Shown here one piece after another: positions 21,801 to 29,976 of a stretch of 64,000 nt of DNA. Source of the DNA: Orbilia blumenaviensis (Eukaryota > Ascomycota > Orbiliomycetes > Orbiliales > Orbiliaceae); contig JAVHNS010000003.1 in the NCBI GenBank assembly GCA_036872755.1, forward strand, positions 62,001 to 126,000, written 5' to 3'. Each line of letters begins with the position of its first letter. The first letter of the stretch is position 1. A program made the translations under genes and the position numbers. The notes under the pieces were generated by a model, which saw nothing but the letters and a program-made list of their open reading frames with translations, was not told the origin of the DNA and ran no database searches.

Positions 21801-22380
21801 CCTCGTGAGAAATAAGGTGCCAGCCGCAGAGGAACGCATCGAGGAGTTGAAATTGCTACATCAGGCTTGCAAATTAGAGATGAAACAGGCTCAAAATGAC
21901 CAAGCTAGGTACAGCGACTCGAGGCGAGACGAGACACCAGAATACGAGGTCGGGCAAAAGGTTATGCTCTCTAGCAAGAATATAGACACTAAGCGACCCT
22001 CTGCAAAGCTTGAAGCCAGGTTCTTAGGTCCATATAGAATCACGGCCCGCATTGGGACGCATGCCTATGAGCTAGCATTACCTAAGAAGATGAGACAACA
22101 TAATGTTTTCCATGTGTCACTTCTAGAGCCATATATCATAAATGAAATCCACCCAGCACCCCCCGAGCCGCAGCATGTCGAGGTAGAGGGAGAGGAAGAA
22201 TGGGAAATAGAAAAGATATTAGCAGAGGATAATTTCAAGAAGGGCGCACGGAGCCGCACCGAGACGAAGCACTATTTGGTTAAATGGAAAGGTTGGTCGC
22301 TAGCAGACGCATCATGGGAGCCTGAAGAACACTTACTGCACGCTGAGGCTAAGATTAGAGATTTTAAAAGAACACTTTGA
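18823..22380 (+). CDS. pol: Pol of element A (protease, RT, RNase H, integrase, chromodomain)
   Basis: 1185 residues counted from the ATG at 18823; the frame is open back to 18745, so in a frameshift product it is fused to Gag. Protease active site DCGA at residue 58 (Cys replaces the usual Ser/Thr, as in other chromoviruses). RT carries CVDYRALNNI, FTKLDLRGAY and YLDDILIF at 388. RNase H has ETDASGFG near 537. Integrase has an HHCC zinc-binding region (CDVCQRN), and catalytic D830, D898 and E934; the last two are exactly 35 residues apart. A GPY-type module (FLGPYRITAR) and a chromodomain (EIEKILA ... YLVKWKGW ... SWEPEEHL) end the protein. The chromodomain probably guides insertion to methylated-H3K9 heterochromatin, matching its location in RIP-damaged DNA. 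Confidence 0.97.
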   Translation: MEATELPSPGEKGTYVIRSVTLAAICGTKLPEGYFNHLVVEVTLSWNGETVRARALIDCGAPSNFIATRFAARHGIPLVRRNEVIPLEGVNGASLGRSVTHKTEDLGMKIDNFEESISFDVMEIRSFDLILGLAWLRKNNPDINWNTGHLLMRRAAGPRVITIGLVEAEQFDSLLEDSVLVGATVLKEAASQSESMRHMPKEYADFADLGEKEAADKLPEHQPWDHKIPLVRDTAPPFGPIYKLSPTEDEALKLYIEEMESKGFIRESSSPAGAPILFVKKKDGSLRLCVDYRALNNITIKNRYPLPLIDGLLDQLRGAKIFTKLDLRGAYNLVRIAAGEEWKTAFRTRYGLYEYLVMPFGLTNAPATFQSLLNALFRDLLDTFVIIYLDDILIFSKDYKSHVEHVRTVLQRLKAASLYVKAEKCEFHKEKVDFLGFTVSTRGISMDESKVEAVHQWKAPQNIKQLQSFLGFVNFYHRFLARHSAIAEPITRLLSKEKTWEWGEEQQAAFERIKRKFTTEIVLPYYDWKRRTAVETDASGFGIGACLSQQDEEGRWHPVCFWSRKMSGAERNYEVFDQEMLAVVEALRHWAAYLKGAQFQIIIYSDHRSLTYFTTSKRLNARQVRWSEELADYDFTIQYRPGKDNAAADALSRQIEYTEGHDRSLPPPLLKAGQLIAAIRSRPLGTLALISAGFSQDINNIKKAYLKDEKVKRIISAIQRDDTAYTTGYTLEEDGTLRFEGRLYIPNVLKLRKDAVHRVHDAPLAGHFGYRKTQELFSRNYYFPGYTGFIYKYIAGCDVCQRNKTIRRLKKGKLLPLPVPDAPWRSISMDFIVKLPPSRDPTLGDASPEFDTIWVVVDRLTKFAYFVPLRGEPQAEELAQAYVKHLIHNGLPDDFVSDRGRVFTSKFIASLCEATGIARKQSTAFHPETDGQTERVNQILEQLIRNYCNYKQNDWVGLLPLAAFAYNNTYQVTIKMTPFFAKHGYHPRFEANHLVRNKVPAAEERIEELKLLHQACKLEMKQAQNDQARYSDSRRDETPEYEVGQKVMLSSKNIDTKRPSAKLEARFLGPYRITARIGTHAYELALPKKMRQHNVFHVSLLEPYIINEIHPAPPEPQHVEVEGEEEWEIEKILAEDNFKKGARSRTETKHYLVKWKGWSLADASWEPEEHLLHAEAKIRDFKRTL

Positions 22381-24257
22381 GAGATTTTGCGAGTCGCAAT
22401 GACCCGCGGAAAAAACTTGAAATTACTATTAAAAACTCTAGAGTCGCAGCGGGCCGATCTAGTAAAACTATCAGGAACAAGGCAAATCTAAAAAGACAAA
22501 AAACTCCCACAGAAAATTAAGAAAAAATTAACGAAAACAGACGCAGCGACACGCAGAAAATCTACTCATAATGCAACCAAACCGGACGACTTCTCCTCTT
22601 GGAGACCTTATATTTACGGGTCTTCCCGTCTCCATCCTTCTTCTTCCTCCTTCCACCACGGTGAGGACCGCGGTGACCCGCATTTCTACCGCAATAACAA
22701 AGAGCGGCCCCACTACCATCTCCTCCTCCACCTCCACCAGTTCCGCCATCTCCTCCATCCCCCGCACCGCCGTCACCCGCAGGGGGAGGAGCTCCACCAC
22801 TCCCATCTCCTCCATCACCACCCCCATCGCCACCTCCCGCAGCGCCATCCCCACCATCACCTCCATCACCTCCAATAACCGCTGGAGGACCCCCAACCCC
22901 ACAACCACAGGAAACGAAAGAACTTAGCGCGCTTTCCAACGCAGCGACACGCGAAACCAAAGAATTCGGCCCAGGAACCACGGGAAGACCTCCTCGAAGC
23001 AACAAGTGCTCCAAAGTTGCGATTTGCTGCGAGGGGGCGTTGAAGTCTGGAATATTGTCGAAGCGACCCGACGCGGCACCCACAGCAACTGGGGCAACCT
23101 CAAAGAAGGCTGCTTCCCACCAATCTCGACGAACCACCACACCAGCAGGAATCCTCATGGTCAGGGTGACCGGATGAACAAGTTGACTCATGCGAGTCGC
23201 AACGGGTCGAGCAGCGAAGCCAGCAGCTGTAGAATTGACACCCCCAAATTGACAAGGCCGAGTCGCACCGAGTCGCCTCTTGCGGCAACGAGAACAAGCG
23301 TCGTGGTCACCGGGGGAAGGGTAGCAAGCAAAGCCTGCAGTTTGACATTGGTCGCATGCGGTACGCAGCGGGGGACCGAGGTTAATACGAACCGCTTCCG
23401 CGATATCGATAGTACGCATACCAAGTTGGCCAGCCATTCTTTCGAGCGAGGAAGGGCGAGACGAGGCGAAAAGAAATTGATATACACTCTGCGAGGCAGA
23501 GCGAGACGAGGAGGGAAGAGTTGTAAGTTGTTGACTTGAAAATTTTAGAACGTTTTAGGACTGTTGATCCAGAAGAGCTGTTTATCGGAAAATTTTGGGG
23601 TGAAGAGAAGAAGAAAGGGACGAAAGGGCGCGAGACGCAGCGTTATATGTTAGATTTCAGCCTTCTTTGAGATTCTAGAAGCTGGGATTCATACAGTTTA
23701 CAGTCACATCCTCACGCTACGAGCCGCAAAATGCAAGCTTTAAGGCTACGAGCCGTAGAGCACGGTTGCTGAAGGTCGCAACCCGTAGAATGCAAGCTTC
23801 ATGATAATGCAAACTCGCGGGTCGACGCATAGCACGGCAAGTTTAATTTTATACGGTCGGCCGCCCACACCACACCAAAAATCCCTAGAATACGACGTGC
23901 CGCGGGCCGTCGCAGAACAAACCCAAGATCTTTCATACAACTTCACGGTACGCAGTCTCCCGCAGAGTCACAGTGCATAAGTGGAATCCCTAGCATGTAT
24001 AGAGTTTTGTTTTGAGTTTATAGCTAGCGTGTTGTTTTTGTTGCATATTGTTTTCATACGCTTGAGCCTAGCGGCCAAGCTCAGAGCCTCCGAAACACCC
24101 GCGCAGAGTCGCAGCGGTACGATGACACTGGTAAGCTGGAGCCTAGGACTGGCCCCCTAGAACACTCTCTAGGCTACGCAGGAGAACTACAGCTTCAACA
24201 CGGGTCGCAGCGACGAGGTCTCATTTAGTTTTTAGCAAGCAAGCTTCGAAGGCTATT
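22381..24257. repeat. dispersed GTCGCA motif field in element A 3' region
   Basis: By eye I count nine GTCGCA hexamers on the plus strand between pol and the 3' LTR (22393, 22443, 23196, 23262, 23351, 23775, 23909, 24108, 24204), many within GAGTCGCARCGG-like contexts, against about 0.5 expected by chance. They span the antisense ORF and its upstream region. Confidence 0.6.
22562..23437 (-). CDS. antisense extra ORF of element A: six-cysteine cluster protein
   Basis: 291 residues, intronless, transcribed against pol and lying wholly inside the element. A six-cysteine cluster sits at residues 28-62 with spacing C-x2-C-x6-C-x9-C-x2-C-x10-C, close to the Zn2Cys6 fungal DNA-binding pattern; basic residues RKRR follow the fifth cysteine. 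Residues 75-170 are ordinary, with a well-formed segment (VVVRRDWWEAAFFEVAPVAV) and a helical stretch ending in SFVSCGCG. About 60 residues of Gly/Asp-rich repeats follow, then LCYCGRNAGHRGPH and a very basic tail (GGRRKKKDGDGKTRKYKVSK). No known family recognised. The likely role is regulation or silencing-evasion of the element; this is inference. Codon bias of the repeats leaves room for doubt in the C-terminal half. Confidence 0.7.
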   Translation of the reverse strand: MAGQLGMRTIDIAEAVRINLGPPLRTACDQCQTAGFACYPSPGDHDACSRCRKRRLGATRPCQFGGVNSTAAGFAARPVATRMSQLVHPVTLTMRIPAGVVVRRDWWEAAFFEVAPVAVGAASGRFDNIPDFNAPSQQIATLEHLLLRGGLPVVPGPNSLVSRVAALESALSSFVSCGCGVGGPPAVIGGDGGDGGDGAAGGGDGGGDGGDGSGGAPPPAGDGGAGDGGDGGTGGGGGGDGSGAALCYCGRNAGHRGPHRGGRRKKKDGDGKTRKYKVSKRRSRPVWLHYE

Positions 24258-24269
24258 AGAGAGGGATGG
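24258..24269 (+). promoter_or_regulatory. polypurine tract of element A
   Basis: AGAGAGGGATGG immediately precedes the 3' LTR, the expected plus-strand DNA primer. One T interrupts it. Confidence 0.75.
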
Positions 24270-24599
24270 TGTCAGGCCGCGCACCCACGCGGTGGTGCGC
24301 AAAATACAACAAGGTCAACACAACGGCTAGAGCTACCCGGTCCGGGCAACACGAACACGCGGCGACCCACCCGGAGACCCACCCGGGCAACTTCGGTCCT
24401 CGGGCCAACGTCAGATCAGTTCCCTTGATCCGGAAGCAATAGAGAGCCGCGGCCTGACGCTGTGATACGCATATCCTTCAGTATATAAAGCATAGATAGC
24501 AGTCATGTATATAGCTCCTTGTCTTTTAATCTATAACCATAACTAAGGTCATATTCTCAACCGTCGTGACACGCACACTCTCGCACATATAACCTTACA
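24270..24599 (+). repeat. 3' LTR of element A
   Basis: 330 bp, read as identical to 17492-17821. Followed by target duplication AATTC (24600-24604). Confidence 0.96.
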
Positions 24600-24604
24600 A
24601 ATTC

Positions 24605-25690
24605 AAACAATAGGGTTAAAAACCATTATTATTTATTAAACTTGTTTTAAAAATAAAAATCCTTTCAACCTATATAAAAATCTTTTTAAAAAAAATAATA
24701 AAGCCTATAATAATTATACTTATAATTGCAAAATATATAATAGTATAATTATTTGGGTTTATCTTTATCCTAAATCAAAAAAATCCCATCATACTCAAAA
24801 AGTGGAAAATTTAATTGAATAATTGCCTAAGTATAATAGTAATCACCCTTTTTCTAAATACAAAAATTTAACTAATAAGGAGTTTCACCAGAAAACTTTA
24901 GCAATCCATAATTTAAAAAAAAAGTTTTTTAAAAAGATTACCCCAAAAATTACTAAAAAAATAACTAAAAAAACAACTAAAAAAATAGTTTTAAAAATCT
25001 TTAATATTAAAAAAAAGTCTAGCTCTGAATCTTCTTTTGATACCAACTTAAAATCTAATTCAGGATTTAATTCTAAATTAATTTTTAATTCTAAATCTAA
25101 CTTTAATTTTAATTTTAATTCTAGTTTTAATTCTGATTTTAAATTTAAAAATATCATTATAATTATATCCAATTCTTGTTCTAAAGTTAATACTCAATTA
25201 GAAGAGATTAAAAATCCGATTTAAAATATCATTAGTAAAAAGTTTAATTCTAAATCTAGTCTTAAAGCTTAACTGAAGAATTTTTGTTTTAAAAATAATA
25301 AAACAAAAAATAAATTTAATGGAAATCAATTATTTAAATTTCTATTAAATAAAAAGTATAATATTAAGGTTGATTTTGTTTTTGACAATAAAGAAGCTCT
25401 AATTGAGGTATCTAAAACCCCTAATCAATTAGAATCCAAAAATATTATAACTAATAATAATTTTGATTTTAATAGAAAAGAAGTCCCTAATAAAAAGAGA
25501 ACTAACACTATAAAAATCATTATATTAACTATAGTTTTTGCTTAATTAAAATCTATCAAACCAAAATAACAATTCAATAATAATTAGACTATTAATTATA
25601 ATATTTAGACTACCTATAATAACAATAATACTGACGGTAAGTTGAGTAATAACAGCACAGTCATGGTTTCTGATTTAGATTAAGTTTTTG
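24605..25690 (+). pseudogene. degenerate reading frame antisense to the outer Copia element
   Basis: One plus-strand frame can be read across about 1080 bp, interrupted only by TAA and TAG codons of the kind RIP makes. The longest open part is 24823-25224. It is Lys/Asn/Ser-rich; recognisably protein-like stretches include HHTQKVENLIE and NSNHPFSKYKNLTNKEFHQK, and a NCKIYN segment could be a damaged Cys-x2-Cys. It lies downstream of the Copia pol remnant and before its 3' LTR, on the opposite strand, the same slot used by the extra genes of elements A and B. Alternatively it is a fossil DNA transposon inserted there. Element A separates it from a possible upstream part at 17400-17491. Confidence 0.5.
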
Positions 25691-28600
25691 GCGTATATGT
25701 TTTTTGATTGGGTTTTTTTATTAATTTTTTTTATCTTGTTTTTGGTATTTTTAATTTTATATGTTTAATTTGAGGTAGCTGGAGATCTTTTTGTTTTTTT
25801 TATAATTTTGGTTGTGTAATTTGTATAATTAAATATTAAATAGGAATTAGGAGTTTTTGATTTATAATATTTTATTTTATTATAGTGATTGTAGTTTTTT
25901 TTTTATTAAGTGTTATGATTGTAGATTTTTTTAAGCAGTTTTATTAAAAACTTTTTTAATTTATAGAAAAAATATTTTTTTGGGTGAAAATAATAGTTGA
26001 TTTAGAAAAAGAGTATTGCTTATTTTTAATGAAGGTTAAAAAAGGATAGGTGAGATTGAAATAATAATTTTTTTAGTGGTTTGGTGAGTATGTTTGTTGT
26101 ATTGTCAGTTGAGGTTATGTGCTTGATTGTAAGGTATTTTTAATTATATAGATTCCTAATTATATGAAAATGAATGTTGATGTGTTTTGTTTGATTGTGA
26201 TTTTTGGGATTTGTTATTAGGTATTTAGTTGTTTTGTTGTTTATGTAAAGGTTGATTTGTATATTTGATTGTATATTTAGTGTGGTTAAGACTTGTTTAG
26301 TCTATATTATGTTTTTGGTAGTTTTAGATGTGGTTATGTATTTAGTGTGTTAGGTGTTTATGGCTATTATGGTTTGTTTTTTAGATTTTTATATTAGAAG
26401 GTTTTTTTTTAGGAATTATAAATAATTTTTGGTGGATTTATAGTTATTAATGTTTTTTGTTTAGTTTGAATTTGAATATTTTATTAGTTTAGGTTTTGTT
26501 TTTCTTTTTAGCGTTAAATAGAGATTTTTAGTTTTTTTGAGATATTTTATGATATAGTGGGTAGTTTTAGTGTGTTTTGTTTTTAATGTTGAGTTAAATT
26601 GTGAAAATTTGTTGATAATGAATGTTAGATTGGGTTTGGTGGAGATTATTAAATATATATATTGGTTGATTAATTGTTGATATTAATTTTTAGTTATTTT
26701 GGTTAAGTTTTTGTTGTAGTTTTTAAAGATATTGTTTTTTATAGGGATTTTGATGGTGTTGTAGTTGGTTATTTTATATTTTTTTAATATGGTTTTGATG
26801 TTGGTTTGTTGGTGTAATTTAATTGTTCGCTTTTTGCAGTTATGTTTAATTAAGATTTCTAGAAAAAATTTGGCTTTTTTTAAGTTAATTATTTTGTAAT
26901 TGGTTTTTAGATTTTGTTTAATCTATTCTATAGTTTTAATAATTGATACAGTTATTAATATATTATCAATGTATAATAATATTATTGTGTTCAACATTCA
27001 ATTAATAAATAAACTCTTATCATTTATACAAAATTCAAAATTCAATTTTCTTAATTTTTGATTTATATTAATATACCAAGTTTTTAATAATTATCTTAAA
27101 CCATATAAAACTTTATACAATTTTAAACAAAGTTTTTTCATACCAACTAGTATTTTATTTTTATAACCTTTCAATAATTATATATAAATTTTTTTTTTTA
27201 AATAAATATATAAAAAAATAGTTTTAATATCTAATTAATACAATTCCAAATTAAAAAACGTAATAACCATAATAAACATTCAAAACATAACTAATTTAAT
27301 TACTAATACATACGTATCCAAATCTTAACTAAATTAAAAATCTTTTTTTATTATTAATTTTGCTTTATATTTAATTATACTTCATTTTTAATTATTTATT
27401 AACCTTTTGATTTTAAAAACCTATTTGTTTGTTAGTGCTTTTGCCTATTCTAGTAATTTTACCAACAAAAACAATTTATTAATTTAATAAAACTCTAATT
27501 CTTCCTTAACAATCTACTTCCATTACTGTTAATCTTCTTTTTTCATAACCTCATCATAAAATTTTAGATTTTATTTTAAATCTACCTTATTTATTTATAC
27601 CAAATTAACTCACCTTTTTACCATTTTAATTATACAACCATATCTAATCTAAACAAATTTTATAATTAATTCTAAAAACCTAAGTTTTTTCTTTATTATA
27701 AAAGTTTTTCATTCATTTTATTAAATCTATAAATTTAAATCTTCAATTACACCTTTCTTTTTCTCTAAAAAAGTAACTTCTACTATAAATTCAAATATAA
27801 TTATCAGTATATTACTCCCACCAACTACCTATGCCAATAAATCCTCAACCAGTCTTACTAAAAACAAGCTTTCTACTAACACTACCTCATTTTACACTAA
27901 AAAATCTCCTTCCAATCTTTCAATTAAACTATCTTCTTTCAGCTTAATTATTTCAAAAAATAAATTATTAACTAGTTTTATACTTTTTGTTCCCAAATTT
28001 AATTATACATCTAATATTTAATTTTTTGAAATTATAAATCATTTAGCTTTTTAATTTTATTAAAAATCATACTCAATTGAAACTAAAATCTTCAATCCTT
28101 CTAAACCAGGAAAAATATTCTCTTCTTAATCCAAATCTTTTATTATTTTGGCTTCTACCCCATCATATACTTTATATAAGATAATACTTTTTTCAATATA
28201 ATTTAAAAATACAACTAATATAACTCTACTATTAAATTTATTATACCTCAATTCTTTTAACATTTTATACCAACAAAGGTAACCGAAAAGTTTTAAATAT
28301 AAAAAATTTAATTTTTTTTTATTTATAACTTTCCAAGAAAATATTTTATTAAATGTTTTTTTTAAAAAAAGTCTATTTTTGATATATATGACTATAACTA
28401 TAGCTTCCCTTTAAAAAATAATTAATAACTTTAACTAATAAAATATTATAATTGTAATTATTACTAATATACCAATCCACCACTCTAAAGTGCTGTTAAA
28501 ATTTTAACTATACAAAAATAACAATTCAAAACTGATACCTTCTATTCCTAATAAACCTTTGAATTTCCCACTATTATAAATTGAGTTATTGTTGTTCTTG

Positions 28601-29373
28601 AATTTTCTCACTTTTAAAGGTTTGTCTTACCATTTCATAACTACTATTTCAACTAGTAACAAACCAAAACAATTATATATTTCAATTATAAACTTAATTG
28701 TTTTAACCTAAACCTATCATAAATAATTATTAATAAAGATTACAAAATATTTAACTTCTTTTATAATAGTTAGTAGCATACCTAAGTAATCAAAATAAAT
28801 TATTTTTTAAAATTAATTACTTTTGACCATTTCTTTATTTCAATAATACTTTTTTTTTTTTTTTATCATTATACAAATTTAACATTATAGTACTTTTTTT
28901 AAGTCCACCTTTAAAATTAAGTCTATTAAAATCAATAAGTTAATTAAAGTTTAATAATTTATATAACCTAGGGTGTTATACCACCGCATAAATCTTACAA
29001 TCATAATAAATTTTTTTAAAATTGTTTCTAAATTCTCTAAATCTTCTAATATAAACAAATCAAAGTCTAAATCTTCAATTTTATTTAATTTATTAATCAA
29101 TATTTCAATTATATATAAAACCTAAATTTTATTATTTACTAAATACATTTCAATTACTAAATTACCTTTAGAATTTATAATTTGTAAAATTTTGCCAAAA
29201 ATGATTATATATCCTTCTCAAGTTAAAACTATAATTAATAACAATTTCTAAACTAATTTAAATACCCAATATACCTTTATTTTTAAATTTAATATAATTT
29301 ATGCTTCACCTTAACTATAAGCATTTATTATTAATCCATTAATCATAATTATAATTATAAAATTCTTAAACAA
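25691..29373 (-). pseudogene. RIP-destroyed Copia pol (integrase, RT, RNase H)
   Basis: No intact frame, but minus-strand translation gives successive Copia landmarks: an HPRLY-like GAG-pre-integrase block near 28,970, VLYGLR-x-LLKTWY near 27,100 (usual form LYGLKQAPRAW), LLYIDNILI near 26,970 (usual YVDDILI) and KKAKFFLEILI near 26,880. Tryptophan and glutamine codons have become stops. The plus strand switches sharply near 26,990 from C-poor (25,700-26,990) to G-poor (27,000-29,370), the strand-biased signature of C-to-T mutation in separate patches. AATAT at 29374-29378 is the left target duplication of element B. Confidence 0.82.
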
Positions 29374-29378
29374 AATAT

Positions 29379-29936
29379 TGTCACGGCCAGCCATACTAGG
29401 TATGTCTTGGCGTGTCAAACATGAGTCCGTTTTCGCAGGCTGTTTCTCACACCGAGATGATTTTTATTATAAATATCCGGCGGGAGAAAACCATACCAGA
29501 AAAGAGACGGATTGGACTGTGTTGTGCCGACAACACAACTCCCAGAACAAACCATGCAGAAAGCGTTATGTGTGGCTTGGCGCGTTATGTGCACATAACG
29601 CCCTCCGGGGCACATAACGCCCAAGTCTATAGACGATTCACATTTGTATGGACGACGCTCATGTATATAAGGACCTTTGAACGATGGCAGTCTCAGGATT
29701 CTTTCTTAGACTCCATCGGTCAACTTATCAATACTCAATACACTCTGTTTACTACCTTTACCCATTGAACCTAGTATCCCCTTACTAGGAGTTACACTAT
29801 TTGATATCTCTATATTCAACCCAGCTTACCTTGAGAGAATAATCTGAATACTTTAGATTGAGAATACGATTAGCCAAAGAACGCTAGGCTGTTTTAGGAA
29901 TTTCCTATTTGGGAAATACCCGGGACAGGTGTAACA
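29379..29936 (+). repeat. 5' LTR of element B
   Basis: 558 bp, TGTCACGGCC ... GGTGTAACA. TATA box (TATATAAG) at 29664-29671. Contains the GCGTTATGTG inverted-repeat array at 29563-29620. Small ORFs inside it are not considered genes. Confidence 0.96.
29563..29620. promoter_or_regulatory. array of four GCGTTATGTG half-sites with a perfect 20-bp palindrome
   Basis: GCGTTATGTG at 29563-29572, a perfect palindrome GCGTTATGTGCACATAACGC at 29582-29601, and an inverted copy CACATAACGC at 29611-29620, all about 45-100 bp upstream of the TATA box. The arrangement (direct plus inverted half-sites) is typical of a dimeric protein's binding region. Repeated in the 3' LTR at 38195-38252. Confidence 0.7.
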
Positions 29937-29947
29937 CTTTGACCGAT
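29715..29947 (+). promoter_or_regulatory. candidate self-priming pair: LTR segment 29715-29723 with site 29939-29947
   Basis: ATCGGTCAA (29715-29723) is perfectly complementary to TTGACCGAT (29939-29947), which starts three bases after the LTR end. The LTR segment lies about 45-50 nt past the TATA box, a plausible RNA 5' end. As in element A, the site lacks the TGG expected for a tRNA 3' end. Nine bases is weaker than the ten in A, but the two independent elements show the same geometry. Confidence 0.55.
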
Positions 29948-29976
29948 CCGACTCTCAACGGTAAGGCGAGAATCGT

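Larger units (their letters stand above)
17492..24599 (+). mobile_element. element A: intact Ty3/Gypsy chromovirus-type retrotransposon with antisense extra gene
   Basis: 7108 bp with 330-bp LTRs read as identical and AATTC target duplications (17487-17491 and 24600-24604). Order: LTR, self-primer site, gag, -1 frameshift module, pol (protease, RT, RNase H, integrase, chromodomain), antisense cysteine-rich ORF, polypurine tract, LTR. The integrase-after-RNase-H order and C-terminal chromodomain place it in the chromoviruses, near the Tf1/MAGGY type. Identical LTRs and open frames suggest recent insertion and possible activity. It interrupts the interior of the decayed Copia element. Confidence 0.95.

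Noticed and set aside
22528..22927. Met/Val/Glu-rich minus ORF and Thr/Ser-rich plus ORF overlapping the antisense gene of element A
   Set aside because: Products of the same GGTGAT-type repeats read in other frames; only the 22562-23437 frame also contains the cysteine cluster and full length.
29378..29768. ORFs of 69-118 codons inside the LTRs of element B (also 37950-38400)
   Set aside because: They lie across LTR promoter sequence, recur simply because the LTR is duplicated, and show no protein features.
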